Below, piece after piece: positions 1-4,432 of a DNA stretch of 5,280 nucleotides. Made by a program: the position numbers and the translations under genes. The DNA is taken from NCBI GenBank assembly GCA_965649545.1, contig CBFGLF010000117.1, forward strand, positions 1 to 5,280, given 5' to 3'. The stretch is from CABHOJ01 sp965649545. GTDB lineage: Bacteria > Pseudomonadota > Gammaproteobacteria > Burkholderiales > Methylophilaceae. The notes beneath the pieces were generated by a model, which saw only the letters and a program-made list of their open reading frames with translations, did not search any database and was not told the DNA's origin. Every line of letters begins with the position of its first letter. Position 1 is the stretch's first letter.

Positions 1-383
1 TGGAGCGCGCCGACAAGCCCGGTTTCTGGCAGTCGGTGACGGGCAGTATCGAGGGTGGCGAGACCCCATACGACGCGGCGATCCGCGAAGTGCGGGAAGA
101 GACCGGGCTGGATGCCCTGGCCTACAAGTTCGAGGATTGGCAAGCCTCCAATGTTTACGAGATCTACCCGCACTGGCGCCATCGCTACGCACCCGGGGTG
201 ACCGAGAACGTCGAGCACCTGTTCGGACTTGAATTGCCGGCGCCGCGTGATGTCCAACTCGCACCGGACGAACACGTGCGCTATGAATGGGTGGACTGGC
301 GCGACGCAGCGAAGCGCGTATTCTCATGGACTAACGTCGACGCACTCAAGCGATTGGGTGAACGGCATCACTTGAAGTTGTAA
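1..383 (+). CDS. nudB: Dihydroneopterin triphosphate pyrophosphohydrolase (Nudix), 5' end missing
   Basis: NudB removes pyrophosphate from 7,8-dihydroneopterin triphosphate, an early cytoplasmic step of folate synthesis. The gene enters from the left edge: its frame begins with the codon at position 3, and 126 residues are visible before the TAA stop, so roughly 20-25 N-terminal residues are missing compared with the usual length near 150. Counting from the first whole codon, residues 14-36 form a complete Nudix box, GX5EX7REVXEEXGL, with Glu29, Glu32 and Glu33 as expected metal ligands. The flanking FWQSVTGS (8-15) and the later HRYAPGVT (60-67) are hallmarks I recognise from E. coli NudB, which separates it from generic Nudix enzymes. 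The GTG at 36 is an internal valine codon within the FWQSVTGS motif, not a start. nadA follows 9 bases downstream. In many betaproteobacteria the gene upstream would be aspS, but that is outside the window. Confidence 0.93.
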   Translation, partial: ERADKPGFWQSVTGSIEGGETPYDAAIREVREETGLDALAYKFEDWQASNVYEIYPHWRHRYAPGVTENVEHLFGLELPAPRDVQLAPDEHVRYEWVDWRDAAKRVFSWTNVDALKRLGERHHLKL

Positions 384-386
384 AAT
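358..386 (+). promoter_or_regulatory. Candidate nadA promoter, possibly for a leaderless mRNA
   Basis: TAAAAT at 381-386 matches the sigma-70 -10 consensus at five of six positions and overlaps the nudB stop codon. With a 17-base spacer the -35 hexamer would be GTGAAC (358-363), a weak match. Transcription would start about seven bases after the -10, at or next to the nadA ATG at 393. No Shine-Dalgarno sequence is visible between 375 and 392, which fits a leaderless message. Read-through from nudB is an equally valid alternative. Confidence 0.35.
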
Positions 387-392
387 CACACT

Positions 393-1490
393 ATGCAAAC
401 AGCCACCATCAAATTCGAACGCTTCCAGAACTCCGCCGACGAGGAGTGCCAGCAGCGCATCGTCGCGGCCAAGGAGAAGCTGGGTGACCGCCTGGTGATC
501 CTCGGTCACCACTACCAGCAGGAAGGCGTCTACAAGCACGCGCATTTCACCGGCGACTCGCTCAAGCTCTCGCGCCACGCGGCCGATGTCGATGCCGAAT
601 TCATCGTCTTCCTCGGCGTGCATTTCATGGCCGAGGTCGCCGATATCCTCTCGCGGCCCGAACAGATCGCCATCTTGCCCGACTTGTCCGCCGGCTGTTC
701 CATGGCCGATATGGCCAACCTCGCCAAGGTCGAGCGCAGCTTCCGCGAACTGAACAAGGTGCTCGATTTCGATCAAGAGGTGACGCCGCTCACCTACATC
801 AACTCCGCAGCCGACCTCAAGGCGTTCTGCGGCGAGCATGGCGGCATCGTCTGCACCTCGACCAACGCCACCAAGATGCTGGAGTGGAGTTTCGCGCGAC
901 GTGAGAAAGTGTTGTTCTTCCCGGACCAGAACCTAGGTCGCTGGAGCGGCTACAAGATGGGTATCCCGCTCGAGCAGATGCCGGTGTGGGATCCGGACCA
1001 GCCCATGGGCGGCCTCACCGAGGAACAGATCAAGAACGCCAAGATCCTGCTGTGGAAAGGCCACTGCGCCGTGCACCAGATGTTCCGCCCGCAGAACATC
1101 ATCAAGTTCCGCAACGAGCATCCGGAAGGCAAGGTCATCTCGCACCCGGAAGCGCCGTTCGAGGTCTGCCTGCAATCCGATTACGTCGGTTCGACGGAAT
1201 ATATCGTCAAGACCATCACCGATTCCGCGCCCGGTACCCGCTGGCTGGTCGGTACCGAGCTCAACCTGGTGAATCGCCTGGCTGAGCGCTTCAAGCCGGA
1301 CGGCAAGATCGTACAGTTCATGTCGCATGTGGTCTGCGAATGCTCGACCATGGCCCGTATCGACCCGCAACACCTGGCCTGGACGCTGGAGAACCTCGCG
1401 GCGGGCAACGTGGTCAACCAGATCAAGGTGCTGCCGGAAGAAGCCAGACTGGCCAAGCTCGCGCTCGACCGCATGCTGGAAGCGTCCTGA
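393..1490 (+). CDS. nadA: Quinolinate synthase NadA
   Basis: NadA condenses iminoaspartate (from NadB) with dihydroxyacetone phosphate to give quinolinate, the pyridine precursor of NAD. It is a cytoplasmic [4Fe-4S] enzyme. The 365 residues cover the full pseudo-threefold NadA fold. The three expected cluster cysteines are Cys102 (AGCSMADMA), Cys225 (WKGHCAVH) and, in the C-terminal CEC at 315-317, most likely Cys317. Substrate-site motifs are visible: GHHYQ (38-42), YINS (135-138), TSTNA (155-159), HPE (251-253) and GTELNLV (287-293). The CxC ending and the long WSFARREKVLFFPDQNLGR stretch resemble Bacillus subtilis NadA, not E. coli NadA with its CxxCxxC ending. The ATG at 393 is the natural start by homology, although no ribosome-binding site precedes it. 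nadB and nadC are not in view, so the iminoaspartate source (NadB or aspartate dehydrogenase) cannot be told from here. nudB lies 9 bases upstream on the same strand. Confidence 0.97.
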   Translation: MQTATIKFERFQNSADEECQQRIVAAKEKLGDRLVILGHHYQQEGVYKHAHFTGDSLKLSRHAADVDAEFIVFLGVHFMAEVADILSRPEQIAILPDLSAGCSMADMANLAKVERSFRELNKVLDFDQEVTPLTYINSAADLKAFCGEHGGIVCTSTNATKMLEWSFARREKVLFFPDQNLGRWSGYKMGIPLEQMPVWDPDQPMGGLTEEQIKNAKILLWKGHCAVHQMFRPQNIIKFRNEHPEGKVISHPEAPFEVCLQSDYVGSTEYIVKTITDSAPGTRWLVGTELNLVNRLAERFKPDGKIVQFMSHVVCECSTMARIDPQHLAWTLENLAAGNVVNQIKVLPEEARLAKLALDRMLEAS

Positions 1491-1503
1491 CCCCTGGCGA
1501 TCC

Positions 1504-1528
1504 CCCATGCATGCCATGCATGCGTGGG
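1504..1528 (+). repeat. Inverted repeat with tandem ATGCATGC octamers after nadA
   Basis: CCCATGCATG (1504-1513) can pair with CATGCGTGGG (1519-1528) around a 5-base loop, giving ten pairs of which one is T-G. The same stretch contains the self-complementary octamer ATGCATGC twice (1507-1514 and 1516-1523), one base apart. It begins 13 bases after the nadA stop. No T-run follows, so it is not a classical intrinsic terminator; it could protect the 3' end of the mRNA or bind a protein. Confidence 0.5.
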
Positions 1529-1556
1529 CAGTCGCGCCGCAGTGAACGTCAAAGCA

Positions 1557-1583
1557 CCTGAACGCGGCGCCCGCCGGTTCAGG
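1557..1583 (+). repeat. GC-rich hairpin upstream of the ybhP-like gene
   Basis: CCTGAAC (1557-1563) pairs perfectly with GTTCAGG (1577-1583). Inside, after one unpaired G (1564), CGGC (1565-1568) pairs with GCCG (1573-1576) around a GCCC loop. The total is 11 pairs with one bulge. No T-run follows on either strand, so a standard terminator is unlikely. It lies 43 bases before the TTG start of the next gene, where an RNA hairpin could affect transcription pausing or message stability. Confidence 0.5.
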
Positions 1584-1613
1584 GGATTAGAAGTCAGATG
1601 AGTCACGTTGGAC

Positions 1614-1618
1614 AAAGG
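1614..1618 (+). promoter_or_regulatory. Ribosome-binding site deciding the TTG start
   Basis: AAAGG sits eight bases before TTG 1627. The reading frame opens after a TAG at 1588-1590 and contains no ATG or GTG before the conserved N-terminal strand, so this site supports TTG as the initiator. Confidence 0.6.
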
Positions 1619-1626
1619 TCTTCGAT

Positions 1627-2379
1627 TTGCAGAACACGTTACGGATCGCCACTTTCAACATCCACAAGGGTGTCACCAGTTTCAACGCGCGTTTCGCGCT
1701 GCACCAGCAACGCGACCTCATCCGTAAATTACACGCCGATATCGTCTTCCTGCAGGAAGTGCGTGACCTGCATATCCCACACAGCCGTCGCTTCTCAGGC
1801 TGGCCCGAGAACGGCCAGGCCGAATTCCTGGCGGACGCCGTCTGGCCGGATTACGCCTACGGCAAGAATTCCGTCTATCCCGCCGGCCATCATGGCAATG
1901 CCTTGCTCTCCAAGTTCCCGATCATCAAGGTCACCAACGAGGATATCTCCGCGCATACGGTGGAGCAACGCGGCATGCTGCATTGCGAGATCGAGGTGCC
2001 GGGCTGGGAACAGCCCCTGCATTGCCTGTGCGTGCACCTAGGTTTGTTCTCCCGCTGGCGCCGCAAGCAGGTACAGGCCATGCGCGAACGGATCGAGGCG
2101 ACCATCCCGGCGGATGCGCCCCTGATCATCGCCGGCGATTTCAACGACTGGGGCATGAGCGCGGGGAAGATATTGGTGGAGGGCCTGCACCTGCGTGAAG
2201 TGTTCGAACATCATCATGGCCGGTCCGCACGCAGTTTCCCCTCGGTGTTGCCGTTCTTCCGGCTGGATCGCATCTATACCCGCGGTTTCCATGTGCACCA
2301 TGCCGAAGTACACGCCGGCACGGCCTTCGCCAAGGTCTCCGATCATGCCGCGTTGAGCGCGTTATTATCCAGATCATGA
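1627..2379 (+). CDS. ybhP: Endonuclease/exonuclease/phosphatase-fold protein, YbhP-like
   Basis: This 250-residue protein belongs to the metal-dependent EEP superfamily (DNase I, exonuclease III, sphingomyelinase and inositol phosphatase relatives). Signature residues are in order: FNIHKG (10-15) with Asn11, LQEV (42-45) with metal-binding Glu44, YPAGHHGNALLS (84-95), VHLG (136-139), GDFNDW (170-175) with Asp171 and Asn173, LDRIY (213-217), and the catalytic-type SDHAAL (238-243). It aligns from end to end with my recollection of E. coli YbhP (about 253 residues). No signal peptide or membrane helix is seen, so it is probably cytoplasmic. The start is TTG, chosen because no ATG or GTG exists in frame and AAAGG is well placed. 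Its stop overlaps the start of the clsB-like gene by four bases (ATGA), so the two are surely co-transcribed and translationally coupled. The substrate is unknown; the neighbour suggests a phosphodiester or phosphomonoester in lipid metabolism, which is inference. Confidence 0.9.
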   Translation: MQNTLRIATFNIHKGVTSFNARFALHQQRDLIRKLHADIVFLQEVRDLHIPHSRRFSGWPENGQAEFLADAVWPDYAYGKNSVYPAGHHGNALLSKFPIIKVTNEDISAHTVEQRGMLHCEIEVPGWEQPLHCLCVHLGLFSRWRRKQVQAMRERIEATIPADAPLIIAGDFNDWGMSAGKILVEGLHLREVFEHHHGRSARSFPSVLPFFRLDRIYTRGFHVHHAEVHAGTAFAKVSDHAALSALLSRS

Positions 2380-3530
2380 ACCCGTACATCTCCGGCAACC
2401 AGATCACGCTGTTACGCAACGGCACGGAATATTTTCCGGCGATCGCAGCGGCCATCGACGAGGCCAAGCTGGAGATCCACCTGCAGGCTTACATCTACGA
2501 ACGTGACGAGACGGGGATATTGATCGGCGACGCCCTCAAGCGTGCCGTCGGCCGGGGAGTGGTGGTATGCGTGCTGCTCGACGGTTACGGCAGCAAGAAC
2601 CTCGCTCCGGATTATGTCGAGGAGTTGCGCGCGGCTGGCGTCAAGCTCATGTTCTTCCGGCCCAAGATCTCGCCCTGGACATTGAAGCGCAACCGCCTGC
2701 GGCGCTTGCACCGCAAGGTGCTGATCGTCGACGGCCGTGTCGCCTTCGTCGGCGGCATCAACATCATCGACGACCAGAATTGTCCCGGCAACAACGCCCC
2801 GCGCATCGATTACGCCGTGCAGGTCGAAGGCCCGCTGGTGCGGCGTATCCATACCAGCATCTACCGCCACTGGCGCCGCATCAGCTGGATGCATTTCCGC
2901 CAGGTGCACGACAACCTGCCTGCCAAGCTGCCGGTGCCGACGACGGCCGGCAATATGCGGGCCGCCTATGTCATCCGCAACAACGTCTTGCATAGACGCG
3001 ATATCGAGAGAGCCTATATGCGGGCCATCGGCACGGCCAAGCATGACATCCTCATCGCCAATGCCTACTTCCTGCCGGGCAAAGCGTTCCGCCGCGCGCT
3101 CATCGCCGCCACCAAGCGCGGTGTGCGGGTGCGCTTGTTGTTGCAGGGGCGCATGGAATACTGGCTGATGTTCGCTACCCACGCCGCCTATGGCCTGTTC
3201 CTGCGGCACGACATCGAGATCTACGAATACCGCAAGAGCTTCATGCACAGCAAGGTGGCGGTGATCGACGACCTCTGGGCCACTGTCGGCTCGTCCAACA
3301 TCGACCCCATGAGCCTGCTGCTGGCGCATGAGGCCAATATCGTCGTGCGCAATCGTGAGTTTGCGGTGCTGCTGCGGCAGGACATCGAGCAGGCGATCGA
3401 AGTCGGCGGGTATCGTATCCGCAGCGAAGACTGGGACGGGCGGCATATCTTCCGCCGTTTCTTTTCCTGGGCGACCTACATGCTGGTGCGCATCATGATG
3501 GGCATCGCCGGCTTTCCCAAAGGCCGTTGA
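2376..3530 (+). CDS. clsB: Cardiolipin synthase B, phospholipase D superfamily
   Basis: This protein transfers phosphatidyl groups through a covalent phosphohistidine intermediate. E. coli ClsB makes cardiolipin from two phosphatidylglycerols and can also make phosphatidylglycerol from phosphatidylethanolamine and glycerol. Two HKD motifs define the two PLD domains: His112, Lys114, Asp119 followed by GGIN (126-129), and His291, Lys293, Asp298 followed by GSSN (305-308). At 384 residues it lacks the two N-terminal membrane helices of ClsA, as ClsB and ClsC do. The C-terminal stretch FFSWATYMLVRIMMGIAG (362-379) is hydrophobic and may anchor it peripherally to the inner membrane. The region before the first HKD is rich in arginine and lysine (97-114), which fits binding to anionic lipid. 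The ATG overlaps the stop of the YbhP-like gene and has no Shine-Dalgarno site of its own, so translation probably depends on coupling. The third gene of the E. coli operon, ybhN, is absent here. ClsC or another PLD-family lipid enzyme is the main alternative, but the YbhP neighbour favours ClsB. Confidence 0.93.
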   Translation: MNPYISGNQITLLRNGTEYFPAIAAAIDEAKLEIHLQAYIYERDETGILIGDALKRAVGRGVVVCVLLDGYGSKNLAPDYVEELRAAGVKLMFFRPKISPWTLKRNRLRRLHRKVLIVDGRVAFVGGINIIDDQNCPGNNAPRIDYAVQVEGPLVRRIHTSIYRHWRRISWMHFRQVHDNLPAKLPVPTTAGNMRAAYVIRNNVLHRRDIERAYMRAIGTAKHDILIANAYFLPGKAFRRALIAATKRGVRVRLLLQGRMEYWLMFATHAAYGLFLRHDIEIYEYRKSFMHSKVAVIDDLWATVGSSNIDPMSLLLAHEANIVVRNREFAVLLRQDIEQAIEVGGYRIRSEDWDGRHIFRRFFSWATYMLVRIMMGIAGFPKGR

Positions 3531-3553
3531 ACGGGGCGTGTCGCAGATCCCGT

Positions 3554-3582
3554 TTGCTGAAGGGGCCGCTAGCCCTTATAAT
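3554..3582 (+). promoter_or_regulatory. tRNA-Thr promoter
   Basis: A perfect TATAAT (-10) occupies 3577-3582. The -35 candidate TTGCTG (3554-3559) is separated from it by 17 bases and matches three of six consensus positions. Transcription would begin near 3589, giving a 5' leader of about 15 bases before the mature tRNA, to be removed by RNase P. A short inverted repeat (AAGGG 3560-3564 with CCCTT 3573-3577) lies within the spacer. Confidence 0.7.
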
Positions 3583-3603
3583 TCAGCCCTTACTTCAGTA
3601 CCC

Positions 3604-3679
3604 GCCGGTGTAGCTCAGTTGGTAGAGCAGCGCATTCGTAATGCGAAGGTCACCAGTTCGATTCCGGTCATCGGCACCA
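3604..3679 (+). tRNA. tRNA-Thr (anticodon CGT)
   Basis: The 76 bases fold into a complete cloverleaf. The acceptor stem is GCCGGTG (3604-3610) with CATCGGC (3669-3675), including one G-T pair. The D-stem is GCTC/GAGC. The anticodon loop TTCGTAA puts CGT at positions 34-36, which reads ACG threonine codons. The T-loop is TTCGATT, the discriminator is A, and CCA (3677-3679) is encoded. The D and anticodon arms match my recollection of the E. coli tRNA-Thr(CGT) sequence. The T-stem, ACCAG with CCGGT, contains one A52-C62 mismatch; a T at 62 would restore pairing. It stands alone with its own promoter and a terminator 36 bases downstream. Confidence 0.97.
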
Positions 3680-3715
3680 ATTGCATCAGGACGGCGCATA
3701 CCGGCCTGGTCGAAT

Positions 3716-3742
3716 AAAAAAGCCCCTCAACGGGGCTTTTTT
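3716..3742. terminator. Bidirectional intrinsic terminator
   Basis: AAAAAAGCCCC (3716-3726) pairs perfectly over 11 bases with GGGGCTTTTTT (3732-3742) around the loop TCAAC. The stem is GC-rich at its tip and followed by a T-run on both strands. It ends the tRNA-Thr transcript on the + strand. It also lies 9 bases beyond the stop of the convergent flavoprotein gene on the - strand, so one hairpin serves both units. Confidence 0.95.
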
Positions 3743-3751
3743 ATTTGGCTA

Positions 3752-4318
3752 CTACTCTTTGGTTATCCTCAATATCGCCTCGATCTCGCTTTGCGTATAG
3801 CGCGGCGTGATGTGCTGCGGGCAATTCCAGTCGTAGGCATCCACATGGATCACGATCGCTCGTTCTACCTTGTAGGGATAGGCCGGGTCACGCAAGACCT
3901 TGAACAGGTCGGGATCCTCGGTTTCGTGCACGATCTTCGCTTCGCCCCATATCTTGAGCCTGATCCCGTTCGGGTAGTCGACCAGGAATAGCGAGACCTT
4001 GTCGTTAGCAGTCAGGTTGCCGGTACTGAGATATTGCTTGTTCCCGCTATAGTCGGCATAGGCGATCGTGTGGGGGTCCAGGACCTTGAGGAATCCCACC
4101 GGGCCGCCTTTATGCTGGATGTAGGGCCAGCCGTTCTCGGCCACTGTCGCCTGGTAGAAGCTGTCTCGGCTGCCGATGTAGGCGATCTCGTAATGCGATA
4201 GCTCGTTGTTCTTGTGCGCCGACGATTCCCGCCTGCGCTGGAGCTCGCGCGTCCCGTACAAGGATTGCGCTGCCTTGACGCTGTCGGTGAATGCGATATC
4301 GGTGAAGGATTTGCTCAT
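3752..4318 (-). CDS. Pyridoxamine 5'-phosphate oxidase-fold FMN-binding protein
   Basis: This 188-residue protein belongs to the split-barrel PNPOx-like family of FMN-binding proteins. The evidence is the central block FYQATVAENGWPYIQHKGGP (54-73), then VGFLKVLD (74-81), IAYADYSGNKQYLSTGNL (85-102), the barrel strand KVSLFLVDY (107-115) and RLKIWGEAKIV (120-130), and the C-terminal DWNCPQHITPRYT (163-175), which I recall as typical of this subgroup. The true PdxH signature is not apparent, so vitamin B6 synthesis is unlikely; a flavin-dependent redox or detoxification role is possible, but the substrate is unknown. No signal peptide or membrane segment is seen. The ATG at 4318 is chosen because AGGAGG lies four bases upstream and the N-terminal MSKSFTDIAFTDSVKAAQ fits the family. 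The frame stays open to 4447 but that extension would overlap the LysR gene and has no such site. It is divergent from the LysR gene, which probably regulates it. Confidence 0.88.
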   Translation of the reverse strand: MSKSFTDIAFTDSVKAAQSLYGTRELQRRRESSAHKNNELSHYEIAYIGSRDSFYQATVAENGWPYIQHKGGPVGFLKVLDPHTIAYADYSGNKQYLSTGNLTANDKVSLFLVDYPNGIRLKIWGEAKIVHETEDPDLFKVLRDPAYPYKVERAIVIHVDAYDWNCPQHITPRYTQSEIEAILRITKE

Positions 4319-4322
4319 GATG

Positions 4323-4328
4323 CCTCCT
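4323..4328 (-). promoter_or_regulatory. Strong ribosome-binding site of the flavoprotein gene
   Basis: On the minus strand AGGAGG is followed by CATC and then ATG at 4318. The perfect anti-16S match decides between this start and the longer open frame that reaches 4447. Confidence 0.8.
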
Positions 4329-4347
4329 CGGCTTTGGCCTGTTACCG

Positions 4348-4376
4348 TTGTTGATGGATGGATTGTAGGAAATAAT
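4348..4376 (+). promoter_or_regulatory. Candidate promoter of the LysR gene
   Basis: TTGTTG (4348-4353) and AATAAT (4371-4376; five of six matches to TATAAT) are separated by 17 bases. The predicted start near 4383 would give a leader of about 50 bases to the presumed ATC start at 4433. It overlaps the minus-strand -10 and the candidate LysR box, as expected if the regulator represses itself. Confidence 0.4.
4362..4376. promoter_or_regulatory. Candidate LysR box overlapping the flavoprotein -10
   Basis: ATT-N9-AAT at 4362-4376 contains the T-N11-A core (T4363, A4375) of LysR-family binding sites. On the minus strand its edge reads TACAAT (4367-4362), a five-of-six match to the -10 consensus for the flavoprotein gene. 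No good -35 lies 16-18 bases upstream of it (best TTCTCT), which fits a promoter that needs an activator. The motif is short, so chance occurrence is possible. Confidence 0.35.
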
Positions 4377-4418
4377 GCCGAAGAGAGAATCCGTGCTGGC
4401 TGCAATTCATCATTTCGC

Positions 4419-4424
4419 GGGGAG
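4419..4424 (+). promoter_or_regulatory. Ribosome-binding site of the LysR gene pointing to an ATC start
   Basis: GGGGAG lies eight bases before ATC 4433, five before ATC 4430 and 26 before the first in-frame ATG at 4451. The spacing therefore favours initiation at an ATC codon. Confidence 0.5.
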
Positions 4425-4432
4425 TAACGATC

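Noticed and set aside
324..839. Minus-strand open frame across the nudB-nadA junction, and similar frames at 933-1517 and 1181-1615
   Set aside because: They run antisense to well-conserved NadA and have no recognisable motif; their openness follows from the codon bias of the real gene.
2412..3446. Long open frame of 344 codons on the minus strand, antisense to clsB
   Set aside because: It is a shadow of the GC-rich clsB coding sequence. Its translation is full of low-complexity Asp/His/Val/Ala/Gln runs without any recognisable fold, while the + strand has two intact HKD domains.
3530..3554. Inverted repeat AACGGG/CCCGTT after clsB as a clsB terminator
   Set aside because: Only six outer pairs with a bulged interior and no T-run; it also overlaps the tRNA -35 region. 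I cannot call it a terminator, so clsB may read through into the tRNA unit.
3604..3742. tRNA-Thr 3' end as an attachment site of an integrated element
   Set aside because: tRNA genes are common integration sites, but no integrase, direct repeat of the tRNA 3' end or shift in base composition is visible in the 1.6 kb that follows.
3641..3991. Plus-strand open frame starting within the tRNA
   Set aside because: It begins inside the tRNA, crosses the terminator hairpin and then runs antisense to the flavoprotein gene.
4387..4408. GAAT...ATTC inverted repeat upstream of the LysR gene as an operator
   Set aside because: Only four bases per arm over 14 bases of spacer; too short to distinguish from chance without comparative data.
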